Positions 52,036 to 61,836 of a stretch of 64,000 nucleotides of DNA are shown here, in pieces. The notes beneath the pieces were generated by a model. The model was not told where the DNA came from, did not search any database, and worked only from the letters and a program-made list of their open reading frames with translations. The stretch covers positions 156,371-220,370 of the forward strand of contig SAPZ01000010.1 in NCBI GenBank assembly GCA_004020875.1. The letters run 5' to 3'. This stretch comes from Mesorhizobium sp. (lineage in GTDB: Bacteria; Pseudomonadota; Alphaproteobacteria; Rhizobiales; Rhizobiaceae). Positions within the stretch are counted from its first letter, which is position 1. Every line of letters begins with the position of its first letter. The position numbers and the translations under genes were made by a program.

Positions 52036-53235
52036 TCAGTCGAAGAAGCCGGCGTCCTCCTCCAGCAGATACTTTCGGGCAGCCTCGGCATCGACATCGA
52101 GGCCGAGTCCCGGCGCCTCGAGCAGATCCACCATGCTGTCCTTTACGATCTGTTTCGGCAGGCCGATCACCAGGTCCTCCCACCAAGGATCGGAGGCGCT
52201 CGGATATTCGAAGGCGATGTAGTTGGCGGGCAAGGTGGCGCAGACATTGATCAGCGCACCAAGGCCGAGCAGGCCGTTGGCGGTGCCGTGCGGCGCCATC
52301 AGGATCGAGTGCATATAGGCGTGCTCGGCGACCCACTTCAGCTCGGCTATGCCGCCTATATCGGCTGGATCAGGGCCGATGACGCGCACCGCCTGCGTCT
52401 CGATCAGCTCCTTGAAATTGTGCCGCAGATAGATCTGCTCGCCGGTGTGGATCGGCGTCGAGGTGGAGGTGGTCAGCTCGCGATAGGCCTGTGGATTGAC
52501 CCAGGGCACATAGTCGCCGGTGAGCATGTCCTCGAGCCACATCAAATTGTACTTCTCGACGGCGCGGGCGAACTTGATCGCATCAGGCAGCATCCAGCCC
52601 GGGCCGCAGTCGAGCGCCAGGCTGACCTTGTCGCCCAGCACTTCCTTCATCGCGATGACGCAGTCGAGCATGTGATTGAAACCGCGCTCGCTGATCACGC
52701 CCTGATCCATGGCGCCATGATAGCCGGCCTTCTTCTGCGTCACGCCGTAATGGAAGCCCTCGATGGAGTCCTTCATGTTGGAGTGGAACGAGATGCCCTG
52801 CTTGACCATGAAGAAGTTCTGCGGCTGCTCCATCATCCATTTGACGTCGGCGGCATAGTCCTCCGGCCGGTCGCCCGTACGCTTGCGGCGGATCGAGCCG
52901 TTATAGACGCGCACCTTGTCGCGAACCTTGCCGCCGAGCAGCTTGTAGACCGGCACGCCCGCGGCCTTGCCGGCAATGTCCCACAGCGCATGCTCGATGG
53001 CGCTCACCGCCGCGCCATAGGGCTTGAACGAGCCGCGCTGGCGGATCTTCAGCATCACACGCTCGACATCGGTCGGGTCCTCGCCGATCAGCGCCTCGCG
53101 GAAATGCAGCACGAAGGGTTTCAGATAGGTCTTTGTGTATTCGACCTCGCCCAGGCCATGGAGGCCCTCGTCGGTGACAATGCGGACAATCGGGTGCTTG
53201 CCGATGACGGCGCAGCGCAGGTCGGTGATCTTCAT
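52036..53235 (-). CDS. enolase-superfamily enzyme (mandelate racemase-like), copy 2
   Basis: 399 residues. Metal ligands: Asp209 (LALDCG), Glu235 (LED) and Glu266 (TGE); Lys145 (VKQG) and His316 (APHG) are likely bases. It lacks the DxH of copy 1 (it has Asp-Cys-Gly), so its chemistry differs within the mandelate racemase subgroup. A long insertion near 150-185 is rich in His/Lys. It is the last gene of the minus-strand set starting with GntR at 57014. Confidence 0.9.
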   Translation of the reverse strand: MKITDLRCAVIGKHPIVRIVTDEGLHGLGEVEYTKTYLKPFVLHFREALIGEDPTDVERVMLKIRQRGSFKPYGAAVSAIEHALWDIAGKAAGVPVYKLLGGKVRDKVRVYNGSIRRKRTGDRPEDYAADVKWMMEQPQNFFMVKQGISFHSNMKDSIEGFHYGVTQKKAGYHGAMDQGVISERGFNHMLDCVIAMKEVLGDKVSLALDCGPGWMLPDAIKFARAVEKYNLMWLEDMLTGDYVPWVNPQAYRELTTSTSTPIHTGEQIYLRHNFKELIETQAVRVIGPDPADIGGIAELKWVAEHAYMHSILMAPHGTANGLLGLGALINVCATLPANYIAFEYPSASDPWWEDLVIGLPKQIVKDSMVDLLEAPGLGLDVDAEAARKYLLEEDAGFFD

Positions 53236-53244
53236 GGCGCAGTC

Positions 53245-53571
53245 CTATTTCACAGACGAGAAAGCTGTCGGCGTGAGCAGCTGGCTGCTGATATTGGCAA
53301 TGATCTGCCCGTCGCGCTGAGACTCGTCGACGGCCCTGTGCCATGCCGGATCGGTGACGAAAGCCGCCCATTTTACCTCACGCTCGGCCAGCGATTCCCA
53401 GGCGAGTAAATAGGTGAGGCGATTGCTGTTTTCGCCGATCACCGTGGTGAAAAACCCGGCTTGGCGGATGCCATGCCTCTCCCAGATGGCCAGCGTTTGC
53501 TCGGAAAAGCGCTTGAGCAAAGCCGGCAACCGGCCCGGCAGGCAGTCATATATACGCAGTTCGTAGATCAT
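53245..53571 (-). CDS. NIPSNAP family protein
   Basis: 108 residues, with MIYELRIYDCLPGRLPALLKRF at the start and a second half with SNRLTYLLAWESLAEREVKWAAFVTDPAW, the ferredoxin-like NIPSNAP fold. These small proteins are common in sugar-acid and aromatic catabolic clusters but have no agreed role. The ATG at 53571 is chosen because it starts the fold. It sits 9 bp from the enolase-fold gene at 53235. Confidence 0.88.
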   Translation of the reverse strand: MIYELRIYDCLPGRLPALLKRFSEQTLAIWERHGIRQAGFFTTVIGENSNRLTYLLAWESLAEREVKWAAFVTDPAWHRAVDESQRDGQIIANISSQLLTPTAFSSVK

Positions 53572-53674
53572 GGTTTCGTCCGTTTCTTTCTTCGCCTCTC
53601 CCTTGGGAGAGGTCGACACGAATGGTCGGTCGGTGGCCCTGCGAGCCTGAGGGAATGAGGGCAAGGGGTCTGGG

Positions 53675-55033
53675 CTAACTCCAGGTGCGGTCCCAGCTGT
53701 ATTCGTTGTCCCAATGCTCGGTGGATTGCCATATTCCCGTGACACCGGGCTGCAGATGCTGACTGATCACCTCGTCGACGACATCGTCAATCCCGAGACC
53801 CGGCTTGTCCGGAACGGTGATTAACCCGTCCTTGACGAGCGGCCTGGGAAGGCCCGTGACGACATCGTCCCACCAGTCGACATCGGCGGAATGGTATTCG
53901 AGCGCCATGAAGTTTTCAGTCGCGGTCGCGACATGCGCCGCGGCCATCGCTGCGATCGGGCTTTCGGCCATGTGGATCGCCATGGCGACGCCGTGGTCCT
54001 GCGCCATGTCGCCGATTTTCTTGGTCTCAAGGATACCGCCGCTGGTGAGAAGGTCCGGATGGACAATGGAGAGACCGCCGCTCCTCAGCAGCGGCTCGAA
54101 ACCCTCCTTGAGATAGATGTCCTCGCCGGTGCAGATCGGCACCGAGGTCGCCTGCTGCAATTGCCGGTACTGCTCGGTGTATTGCCAGGGGATCACATCC
54201 TCGAGCCAGGCAGGGACATATTTCTCGATACGGCGCGACAGGCGAATGCCGTCCTGCAGCGAGATGTGGCCGACATGATCGATGGCTAACGGAATCTCGT
54301 AGCCGATGACCTCGCGGACCTCGTGGATATACTGCTCCAGCAGGTCTATGCCCTTTTCGGTGAAATGCAGGCCCGTGAACGGGTGCTGCACGTTCTGCGC
54401 ATCGTAGGCGAGATTGCGGGCCTTGCGTTCCTCGAGTGTGCCGCCGCGGCCGCGAGGATTGGCGTGAAACCCTCGGAGCGCGCCGGCGGGCGCTGTGACA
54501 GCGCCCGGAATGTGGGCGATCTGCATCAGGCCCAGATCCATCTTGAGGAAGGTGAAGCCGCGCTCCATGCGCGCCTTGAGGCGCTTGCCGGTCTCGGTGC
54601 CGCTCGGCTTCTCGGCGTCCGTATCGCAATAGACGCGCACCTGGTCGCGAAACTTGCCGCCGAGCATCTGGTAGATCGGCACGCCATAGGCCTTGCCGGC
54701 GAGATCCCAAAGCGCAATCTCGACTGCCGAGACGCCGCCGCCCTGCCGCCCGTGGCCGCCGAACTGCTTGATGCGCCGGAACAGGCGGTCGACATCGCAG
54801 GGGTTCTCGCCGAGCAGCCGGCTTTTCAGCATCAGCGCAAAGGTGGCGCTGGCGCCGTCGCGCACCTCGCCGAGCCCGACAATGCCCTGGTTGGTGTAGA
54901 TCTTGAGCAGCGCGGACGTGAAGGGCGCGCCGACGATCTCGGCCACCCGCATGTCGGTGATGCGCAAGTCGGACGGCTTGGAATTCGTGTTGGTGCGATT
55001 GAGAGCCTCGTCGGCTCCATCCGTCTTTGGCAT
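53675..55033 (-). CDS. enolase-superfamily enzyme (mandelate racemase-like), copy 3
   Basis: 452 residues, longer than the other copies because of an insertion (about 172-225) before the metal-binding barrel. Metal ligands: Asp252 (AIDHVGH), Glu278 (LED), Glu304 (TGED); Lys164 (KMD) and His354 (IHM) are likely bases. His256 is a candidate base too. It resembles mannonate or related dehydratases. Upstream is copy 4; downstream the NIPSNAP gene. Confidence 0.9.
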   Translation of the reverse strand: MPKTDGADEALNRTNTNSKPSDLRITDMRVAEIVGAPFTSALLKIYTNQGIVGLGEVRDGASATFALMLKSRLLGENPCDVDRLFRRIKQFGGHGRQGGGVSAVEIALWDLAGKAYGVPIYQMLGGKFRDQVRVYCDTDAEKPSGTETGKRLKARMERGFTFLKMDLGLMQIAHIPGAVTAPAGALRGFHANPRGRGGTLEERKARNLAYDAQNVQHPFTGLHFTEKGIDLLEQYIHEVREVIGYEIPLAIDHVGHISLQDGIRLSRRIEKYVPAWLEDVIPWQYTEQYRQLQQATSVPICTGEDIYLKEGFEPLLRSGGLSIVHPDLLTSGGILETKKIGDMAQDHGVAMAIHMAESPIAAMAAAHVATATENFMALEYHSADVDWWDDVVTGLPRPLVKDGLITVPDKPGLGIDDVVDEVISQHLQPGVTGIWQSTEHWDNEYSWDRTWS

Positions 55034-55088
55034 GAGTGTCCTCGTTACGCTCGGAATGGCCCCGCCCGCCGGGCCTGCTTAAGCAGTG

Positions 55089-56255
55089 CTAGCCCAGCTC
55101 GATCTCGTGGGCCTGCAGGTAGTCGCGGTTCATCTCGACACCGAGACCGGGCTTCGACGTCAGCTTGAGGTTGCCGTTGGAAACGTCGAGCGGCTTGTCG
55201 ATGAGGTGATCGTATTTGGAGAGGTCCCACTCCGAGGTTTCGAGCTTGTAGAAGTTGGGAACGGTCATCATCACCTGCGCTCCCGCGACCACGTTGATCG
55301 GACCCGCGGCGTCGTGCGGCGACACCGGGACGTAATAGGCTTCGCAAAGGGCGGAGATCTTCTTCAGTTCGGTGATGCCGCCGGTCCAGGTCACGTCGGG
55401 CATGATGTAGTCGGCGAGCTTGTTTTCGAGCACCGGCACGAAATCCCACTTCGTGTGGCCACGCTCGCCCCAGGAGATGGGGGCGCTGACCTTGTCGCGC
55501 ACCTGCTTGAGCGCATTGAGGCTCTCAGGCGGACAGGGCTCCTCGAACCAGTCGATCTGGCCGGCTTCCTCAAGGCTCCGGCAGAGGCGGATAGCGGTGG
55601 GGACATCAAAGCGGCCATGCGCGTCGATGAGAATGTCGACATCAGGCCCCGCCGTCTCGCGGATCAGCGCCGTGAGCTCGGCGGCCTCGCGCTCGTCCTT
55701 GCGGGTCATGCTGCCGTCGAGATAGCCGTCCCGCCTTTCGCGGGCCACGCCATCGACGCTGGGACCCTGGTGCGGGAACGGGTCGAACTTGAGCCCGGTG
55801 TGGCCGGACTCCACGATGTCGCGAATTTCGCGCACCACCGCTTCCTTGCTGGTGAATTTAGCCTGGTTGGGATGAGTGTAAAGCGCGATTTCCTCGCGCA
55901 CCGGTCCGCCCAGCAGCTCATAGATCGGCTTGCCGAGAACTTTGCCGCGGATATCCCAGAGCGCGATGTCGATGGCGCTCACGCATTCGACGGCGGCGCC
56001 GCGGCTGCCCACATAGGTGAAGCTGCGGAAGATCTTGTGCCACAGATGCTCGATGCGCGCCGGATCCTCGCCTGCCACGGCGGCGCCGATCTGCCGCAGG
56101 ATCGTGCACAGCGCGCGGTTGGCGAGCTTCGTCGTGGTGGTGATCTCGCCCCAGCCGCTGACCCCTTCGTCGGTCGTCACTTCGACGAACAGATACTCTC
56201 CCCAGTAGGAAGCGTCGGATTTGACCAGCCATGGCCGAATGCTCGTGATTTTCAT
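55089..56255 (-). CDS. enolase-superfamily enzyme (GalD-like), copy 4
   Basis: 388 residues. Lys156 (KFD), Asp211 and His213 (IDAHGRFD), Glu238 (FEEP), Glu264 (GER) and His314/Asp315 (SPHD) give the DxH aldonate-dehydratase pattern of D-galactonate dehydratase. The ribosome site AGGGAGGA precedes the ATG. It lies 48 bp after the GntR gene in the same orientation, so the GntR and four following genes are probably one transcript. Confidence 0.92.
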   Translation of the reverse strand: MKITSIRPWLVKSDASYWGEYLFVEVTTDEGVSGWGEITTTTKLANRALCTILRQIGAAVAGEDPARIEHLWHKIFRSFTYVGSRGAAVECVSAIDIALWDIRGKVLGKPIYELLGGPVREEIALYTHPNQAKFTSKEAVVREIRDIVESGHTGLKFDPFPHQGPSVDGVARERRDGYLDGSMTRKDEREAAELTALIRETAGPDVDILIDAHGRFDVPTAIRLCRSLEEAGQIDWFEEPCPPESLNALKQVRDKVSAPISWGERGHTKWDFVPVLENKLADYIMPDVTWTGGITELKKISALCEAYYVPVSPHDAAGPINVVAGAQVMMTVPNFYKLETSEWDLSKYDHLIDKPLDVSNGNLKLTSKPGLGVEMNRDYLQAHEIELG

Positions 56256-56303
56256 CTGGACTATCCTCCCTGAAATGGCCAGGCCGACGATGTTGCGGAT
56301 CCG

Positions 56304-57014
56304 CTACCCTGCCCGGGCGGCGCTGCGCGCGCGCATGTGTTCGAGGACATGCCGGCCGGAGCCCTCGACATGGCGAGCAATGAGTTCGGCCGCCTTGTCG
56401 GCCTCTCCCGATTTCACGAGCGCGATGAGCTCGCGGTGCTCGCGGATGATCGCGGCGCGCCGGGCAAGCGTGAAATTGAAACGCCGGCTGACCGCCCGCA
56501 GCACCTCGCGGTGCTTCCACCAAAGCTCGGCGGCATGGCGGTTGTAGTGCCGCTGGTACATCACGGTGTGGAAGGCGGTATCCAACTCGCTGTGCCTGAA
56601 CGTGTCGGCGAAGTTGTTGTCTTCGATCAGGCCCTGGAGACGTTCGAGCTCGGCGATGTCCTCCTCGGTCGCCATTCCCACGAACCAGCGCGTCAGGGCG
56701 GGCTCGATGAGAACGCCGATCTCGTAGATATCGCGCACGAAATCCTGATCGATGGGCCGGACGCGCGCGCCCCGGTTGGGAACGAAGGTGACGAAGCCCT
56801 CGCCGCGCAACAGCTGCAGCGCCTCCCGCACGGGATTGGTCGAGGTGCCGTGACGGCGGGCGAGATCGGTGACCACGAGCCGCTCGTTGGCCGCCAGCCG
56901 CCCCTCGATGATGTCTTCCCTTATCTGCTCGTAAAGCGAGGCGCCCTCGCTTGATGCCCCGAGAGCGTCAATCCCCTCGGGTGGCTCTGCTTTGAAATCG
57001 CTTGTTTCCGCCAA
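56304..57014 (-). CDS. GntR family regulator, FCD subfamily, probable TTG start
   Basis: 236 residues from a TTG at 57014, chosen because GAGGGGGA lies directly upstream and the HTH then follows closely; no suitable ATG lies nearby. Winged HTH: LYEQIREDIIEGRLAANERLVVTDLARRHGTSTNPVREALQLLRGEGFVTF. The FCD domain has EIGVLIEPALTRWFVG, FRHSELDTAFHTVMYQRHYNRH and REHRELIALVKSGEADKAAELIARHVEGS. It is divergent from the CUT1 operon at 57231 and probably controls both directions. Confidence 0.9.
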   Translation of the reverse strand: MAETSDFKAEPPEGIDALGASSEGASLYEQIREDIIEGRLAANERLVVTDLARRHGTSTNPVREALQLLRGEGFVTFVPNRGARVRPIDQDFVRDIYEIGVLIEPALTRWFVGMATEEDIAELERLQGLIEDNNFADTFRHSELDTAFHTVMYQRHYNRHAAELWWKHREVLRAVSRRFNFTLARRAAIIREHRELIALVKSGEADKAAELIARHVEGSGRHVLEHMRARSAARAG

Positions 57015-57070
57015 GGCCGTCCCCCTCAGTCCAATACACGATCTGACCGATATCACGCACATCTTCGGCA

Positions 57071-57088
57071 AACAATGTACGATTTGTT
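57071..57088. promoter_or_regulatory. dyad in the GntR/CUT1 divergent promoter
   Basis: AACAA-N8-TTGTT inverted repeat in the 216-bp divergent gap. It is a candidate site for the adjacent GntR. A TTGACA at 57092-57097 lies next to it on the plus strand. Confidence 0.35.
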
Positions 57089-57230
57089 GCGTTGACAGCC
57101 ATTCTGCGATCTGAAAACGTATAAAGTGATCGAAAGGATACATTAGGGCGGAGGAATATCCCGGCGATCGAAACGACCAAGGACCGCTTGCCTCGACGCA
57201 GAGCGGCATGGGAGAACCTGGAGGAGACCT

Positions 57231-58712
57231 ATGAGGAGGATCACAGTCGGCGGTGCCGCCCTGCGCGGCGCTGTTTCCACTGCTTTGACGATATCGCTAA
57301 TGTCTGCTTCGGCGCTTGCCGCGCCCCCGGTCGACCTGAGCAAGTGGTCGCCGGAATATGTCCGCTCGATTGCCGGCACGCAGGATTTCGACACGGCCGG
57401 GGATTGCGCCAAGGTCACCCCGCTCGACTACAAGGGGCGACTGACATTCTGGTACCAGGGTGTGTTCGAGGGCGACCCCGACCTTCTGCGCCAATATTAC
57501 AAGGATTTCTTCGCAACCTTCCGCAAGACCTACCCGAACATTCAGCTCGAGGAACAGGCTCTCACCTACAACGATCTGCTCGACAAGTTCCGCACCGCGC
57601 TCCTTGGCAATGCCGCGCCGATGGCGGTCCGCCTGCAAATCCTGGGTGGCACCGAGTTCGCCTCGAAGGGCTATCTTCAGCCGCTAAAACCCGAGGACGT
57701 CGGCTATTCGACCGAGGATTTCTGGCCCGGCGCCATGAAGGCCGTGACCTGGGACGGTGTGACCTACGGCATTCCGACCAACAACGAGACGATGGCCTTC
57801 ATCTGGAATGCCGACATCTTCAAGCGCGCCGGTCTCGACCCGAACAAGCCTCCGGCAACCTGGGACGACGTCGTCAAATATTCCAAGCAGATCCACGACA
57901 GGCTCGGCATAGCCGGCTACGGCCTCGTGGCGCGCAAGAATGCCGGCAACACCCCTTACCGCTTCATGCCGCAGCTATGGGCCTATGGCGGCGGCGTTTT
58001 TGACGAAGCTACTGCGAACCCGACCTACAAGGACATTGAGCTCAACAGCCCGCAGAGCAAGGCGGCGCTGCAAGCTTCCTACGACATGTATGTCCGCGAC
58101 AAATCGGTTCCGGTTTCGGCGCTCACCAACCAGCAGGCCGACAACCAGCCGCTGTTCCTGGCCGGCCAGCTCGGCATGATGATCTCGCATCCGTCCGACT
58201 ACAACGTCATGCTCGACCTGCAGAAGAAGGCGACGGGCACCGACAAGGAGAAGGCGCAGACCGTTATCGACAACATGCGCTACGGCCTCATTCCGACCGG
58301 TCCCGACGGCAAGCGCGCCGTCGTGTTCGGCGGCTCGAACATTCACATCCTGAAGCCCGAATATGTCGAGGGGGGCAAGGTGGACGAGCCGGCGGCAAAG
58401 GCCATCATCTGCATGTGGACGAGCCCCGAATGGTCGTTGAAGATGGCTTACGCCGGCTCGAACCCCGGCAACCTCAACGGCTTCAAGACCAAATGGATGA
58501 AGGAGCGTCTGGACAGCATCAAGTTCCTCGATGTCACGACGTCGATGCTGCCATACGGCATCCCCTTCCCGGCCCTGCCGCAATCGCCCGAGATCATGAA
58601 CATCATCGTCCCGGACATGCTGCAGAATGCCCTCACCGGAGCGATGACCGTCGACCAGGCGGCGGACGACGCGGCCAAGAAGGTGAAAGACCTGATGGGC
58701 GGCGGACTCTAG
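57231..58712 (+). CDS. CUT1 sugar-binding protein (extracellular family 1)
   Basis: 493-residue periplasmic binding protein. A Sec signal (GAVSTALTISLMSASALAAP) is followed by the family-1 fold (GRLTFWYQGVFEGDPDLLRQYYKDFFATFRKTYPNIQLEEQ). GGAGGAG precedes the ATG. It is the first gene of the plus-strand CUT1 operon ending at 63759. A hairpin repeat follows its stop. Ligand likely a sugar or sugar acid. Confidence 0.92.
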   Translation: MRRITVGGAALRGAVSTALTISLMSASALAAPPVDLSKWSPEYVRSIAGTQDFDTAGDCAKVTPLDYKGRLTFWYQGVFEGDPDLLRQYYKDFFATFRKTYPNIQLEEQALTYNDLLDKFRTALLGNAAPMAVRLQILGGTEFASKGYLQPLKPEDVGYSTEDFWPGAMKAVTWDGVTYGIPTNNETMAFIWNADIFKRAGLDPNKPPATWDDVVKYSKQIHDRLGIAGYGLVARKNAGNTPYRFMPQLWAYGGGVFDEATANPTYKDIELNSPQSKAALQASYDMYVRDKSVPVSALTNQQADNQPLFLAGQLGMMISHPSDYNVMLDLQKKATGTDKEKAQTVIDNMRYGLIPTGPDGKRAVVFGGSNIHILKPEYVEGGKVDEPAAKAIICMWTSPEWSLKMAYAGSNPGNLNGFKTKWMKERLDSIKFLDVTTSMLPYGIPFPALPQSPEIMNIIVPDMLQNALTGAMTVDQAADDAAKKVKDLMGGGL

Positions 58713-58760
58713 AGCATGATGCCGAAAAGTGTGAAGCGGTTTTCGGACGACATCATGCTC
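58712..58760. repeat. REP-like hairpin after the binding-protein gene
   Basis: GAGCATGATG (58712-58721) pairs perfectly with CATCATGCTC (58751-58760), and inside it CCGAAAA (58722-58728) pairs with TTTTCGG (58740-58746). It begins at the last base of the binding-protein stop codon and lies between that gene and the permeases. Such hairpins often reduce permease relative to binding-protein expression by stabilising or terminating the upstream message. Confidence 0.65.
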
Positions 58761-58796
58761 TGCTTCTTTGACCTAGAAGCCTGACCTGCGATCTCG

Positions 58797-58821
58797 CCGG
58801 CTGCGCCGACAACGCAGCCGG
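58797..58821 (+). terminator. second stem-loop before the permease
   Basis: CCGGCTGCG (58797-58805) and CGCAGCCGG (58813-58821) form a perfect 9-bp stem with a 7-base loop. It lies 30 bp before the GTG start of the permease and could attenuate readthrough. Confidence 0.45.
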
Positions 58822-58850
58822 TTCGTTCCGATGAACAAGGGCACGCCAAA

Positions 58851-59810
58851 GTGACGATCGTGAGCGGCAAGGCCGAGCCCCGCCGAAGACTGCAATCCGC
58901 CAGGTCCGATGTGCTCCGCAAGATGTGGGGGCATCGCGCCGACTATGCCTATGTGCTTCCGGCGATCGCCGTGATGCTCATCGTCATCGCCTATCCGATC
59001 TACTACACGATCGAGCTGTCGTTCTTCAACACGCCGCCCGGCCTGCAGCTTCGCGACAAGATCTTCGTCGGTTTCAGCAACTACACGGCCATCCTCACCA
59101 GCGGGGTGTTCTGGCAGGTCACCTTCAACACCCTGATCTGGACGGTTGCCTCCACTTTCGTCTCCTTCGTGCTCGGCTTTGCCGCCGCGCTGGCGCTGCA
59201 TCGCGACTTTGTCGGCCGCGGCGTCCTGCGCGCCATCCTTATCATTCCCTGGGTCATCAGCGCCGTTGCCGCCTCCTATATCTGGAAGTGGATCTACCAT
59301 TCGGATTTCGGCATCATCGGAGCGGTGCTGGTCGAGCTCGGATGGGCCAGCCGACCGCCGAATTTCATCGACAGCGTCTCAACGGTGCTGCCCTCGCTGA
59401 TCGTCGTCAATATCTGGCGCGAGTTCCCTTTCGCCATGATCATGATGACGGCCGGCCTGCAGACCGTCCCTGAGCAGTTGCTGCGCGCCGCCAAAGTCGA
59501 TGGCGCCAATGCATGGCAACGCTTCTGGCACGTCACCTTCCCGCATTTGCGAAATGTCTCGACGGTGACGATCCTGCTGCTCGCAGTCGCCAACTTCAAC
59601 TCCTTCATCATCCCGTGGATCATGACCGGCGGCGGCCCGTCGAACGCGTCGCATATCTGGATCACCCATATCTATGAGCTTGCCTTCGGCCGTCAGCGCT
59701 GGGGCGTGGCATCGGCTTATTCGGTGCTTCTGTTCATCATCCTGATGACGCTCGGCTACTTCTATGTCCGCGCGCTGAGCGGCAACGAGCGGAAGGACGG
59801 CAGCGCATGA
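58851..59810 (+). CDS. CUT1 sugar ABC permease (MalF-like), GTG start
   Basis: 319 residues from GTG at 58851; an upstream ATG at 58831 runs into a stop, so GTG is preferred. Six spans, with EAA loop LLRAAKVDGANAWQRFWHVTFPHLRN, the MalF type. It overlaps the MalG-like gene by 4 bp. The N-terminal tail is Arg-rich. Confidence 0.9.
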   Translation: MTIVSGKAEPRRRLQSARSDVLRKMWGHRADYAYVLPAIAVMLIVIAYPIYYTIELSFFNTPPGLQLRDKIFVGFSNYTAILTSGVFWQVTFNTLIWTVASTFVSFVLGFAAALALHRDFVGRGVLRAILIIPWVISAVAASYIWKWIYHSDFGIIGAVLVELGWASRPPNFIDSVSTVLPSLIVVNIWREFPFAMIMMTAGLQTVPEQLLRAAKVDGANAWQRFWHVTFPHLRNVSTVTILLLAVANFNSFIIPWIMTGGGPSNASHIWITHIYELAFGRQRWGVASAYSVLLFIILMTLGYFYVRALSGNERKDGSA

Positions 59811-60697
59811 GCACGGTTTCCGAGACAATCTCGCGGGGCCGGTCCGCCCGCCGCGTGCGGATCGACGGATGGCGATGGGGCGGGCGCGCCTTCCTGGTGT
59901 TCATGCTGCTCTATACAGCGCTGCCAATGATCTGGATGCTGCTCACCTCGATCAAGTCCGGCTTCGCGGCGATGCAGTTTCCACCCCAATGGTGGCCCGA
60001 CCAGCCTACCCTTGCCAGCTACCAGAAGCTGCTCGATCCGCAGAACAGCGTCGGCCAGGATTTCCTGCGCTTCTTCTGGAACAGTCTCATCGTCTCGACC
60101 GCCACGACCATCCTTTCGGTGATCGTGGCGGTCCCCGCGGCCTATGCGTTCTCGCGCTTCACCTTCCCGGGACGGAACTTCCTGTTCTTCGCGGTCCTGC
60201 TGCGCAACATGTTCCCGGCGGTGATCTTCCTCGTGCCGCTCTTCATCCTGATGCGCGCGATCGGACTGGTGAACACGCATGGTTCGCTTGTGCTGACCTA
60301 CCTCACCTTCGGCCTGCCGCTGGCGATCTGGCTGCTCAAGGGCTTTTACGACAACATTCCCGTGCAGTTGGAGCAGGCGGCGCGCATCGACGGCGCAACG
60401 CGGTTCCAGGCCTTCGTCCTGATCGTGATGCCGCTCTCCACGCCAGGTGTCATCGCCACCGCGATCTATTCCTTCATCGGCGCCTGGAACGAATACATCT
60501 ACGCCTACACCTTCCTTTCCAAGAACGAACAGCTGACGCTGCCCGTCGGCATCCAGCGCTTCTTTTCGGAGAACACGACGGACTTTCCTGGCCTGATGGC
60601 GGCCAGCTTCATGATGAGCGTGCCCGTCGTGGTGCTGTTCCTCCTCCTGCAACGATACTTCGTGCGCGCCCTTACTGAGGGCGCGGTCAAGCACTAG
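59807..60697 (+). CDS. CUT1 sugar ABC permease (MalG-like)
   Basis: 296-residue permease with six spans. The EAA loop is LEQAARIDGATRFQAFVLIVMPLSTPG, and the segment TSIKSGFAAMQFPPQWWPDQPTLASYQKL in the first periplasmic loop is typical of MalG. It is paired with the MalF-like permease and the ATPase at 60710. Confidence 0.92.
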   Translation: MSTVSETISRGRSARRVRIDGWRWGGRAFLVFMLLYTALPMIWMLLTSIKSGFAAMQFPPQWWPDQPTLASYQKLLDPQNSVGQDFLRFFWNSLIVSTATTILSVIVAVPAAYAFSRFTFPGRNFLFFAVLLRNMFPAVIFLVPLFILMRAIGLVNTHGSLVLTYLTFGLPLAIWLLKGFYDNIPVQLEQAARIDGATRFQAFVLIVMPLSTPGVIATAIYSFIGAWNEYIYAYTFLSKNEQLTLPVGIQRFFSENTTDFPGLMAASFMMSVPVVVLFLLLQRYFVRALTEGAVKH

Positions 60698-60709
60698 GGA
60701 GCTGCCTGC

Positions 60710-61807
60710 ATGGCCCATGTGGTCCTCAAAGATCTCGTCAAGACCTATGGCAGCTTCAAAGCCGTCAATGACGTTTCGCTGACGGTCAATGACGGCGAGT
60801 TCGTTGCGCTGGTTGGGCCCTCCGGCTGCGGCAAGACGACCACGCTCAATCTCGTCGCGGGCCTGATCTCGGTCACATCGGGCGACATCGTCATCGGCGA
60901 CCGGGTGGTCAACGACCTCGACCCCAAGGACCGGGACATCGCCATGGTGTTCCAGAACTACGCGCTCTATCCGCAGAAGTCGGTCTATATGAACCTCGCC
61001 TTCCCGCTGCAGATGCGGAAGTTGCCCAAGGACCAGATCGACAGGAAGGTCAGGGAAGCGGCGCGCGTCCTCGACATGACGCAGCTGCTCGAACGCAAGC
61101 CGCGCGAGCTTTCGGGCGGGCAACAGCAACGCGTGGCGCTCGGCCGGGCCCTCGTGCGCGATCCGGCGGTGTTCCTGATGGACGAGCCGCTCTCCAATCT
61201 CGACGCCAAGCTGCGCGTGCAGATGCGGTCCGAGATCAAGCGGTTCCACCAGGACCTCAAGGCAACGATCATCTATGTAACGCACGACCAGCTCGAGGCC
61301 GTGACCATGGCTGACAGGATGGCGGTGATGAATGGCGGCTATCTGCAGCAATATGATTCACCGGCGCAGGTTTTCGCCCATCCCGCCAACATGTTCGTCG
61401 CGAGCTTCGTCGGCAGTCCGGCGATGAGCCTTATTCCGCTGGAGGCATCGACGGCAAACGGCGGCGCCGTTCTGACGAGCGCGGAAGGCTGGAGTCTCGC
61501 GCTGTCGCAACGCAATGCGCGCAAGGTCCAGAAATCGACCACCAGGAAAGTCGTGCTCGGTGCTCGGCATTCGACGATCAAGCTGCACAAGAGCGCGGTT
61601 CCCGGCGCCATTCCGGCCAAGGCCTATACGGTGGAGCCGACCGGAGACGTCACCTTCGTGCAGGCGTTCCTCTCCGGCGCCATCGTCAACATCAGCGTGT
61701 CCCCCAACGTCGCCGTCGCACCCGACGAGCAGATCTGGCTCGAGTTCGACCAGGAGCGCATGCACCTGTTCGACAGTGAGACGGAAATGGCGCTCGAGGC
61801 CAGTTGA
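60710..61807 (+). CDS. CUT1 sugar ABC ATPase (MalK/UgpC family)
   Basis: 365-residue ATPase with Walker [10 protein letters not shown], signature [14 protein letters not shown], Walker [16 protein letters not shown] and a C-terminal regulatory domain from about 240. It follows the MalG-like gene by 12 bp. It energises the importer of this operon. Confidence 0.93.
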   Translation: MAHVVLKDLVKTYGSFKAVNDVSLTVNDGEFVALVGPSGCGKTTTLNLVAGLISVTSGDIVIGDRVVNDLDPKDRDIAMVFQNYALYPQKSVYMNLAFPLQMRKLPKDQIDRKVREAARVLDMTQLLERKPRELSGGQQQRVALGRALVRDPAVFLMDEPLSNLDAKLRVQMRSEIKRFHQDLKATIIYVTHDQLEAVTMADRMAVMNGGYLQQYDSPAQVFAHPANMFVASFVGSPAMSLIPLEASTANGGAVLTSAEGWSLALSQRNARKVQKSTTRKVVLGARHSTIKLHKSAVPGAIPAKAYTVEPTGDVTFVQAFLSGAIVNISVSPNVAVAPDEQIWLEFDQERMHLFDSETEMALEAS

Positions 61808-61836
61808 GACAGCGAACGCATGGGACATGAGGGGGA

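Noticed and set aside
57092-57125. Promoter TTGACA...TATAAA upstream of the second CUT1 operon
   Set aside because: The hexamers are separated by 22 bp, too far for a normal sigma-70 promoter.
59762-61351. 529-residue minus-strand frame opposite MalG and the ATPase
   Set aside because: Antisense of two clear ABC genes; no motif.
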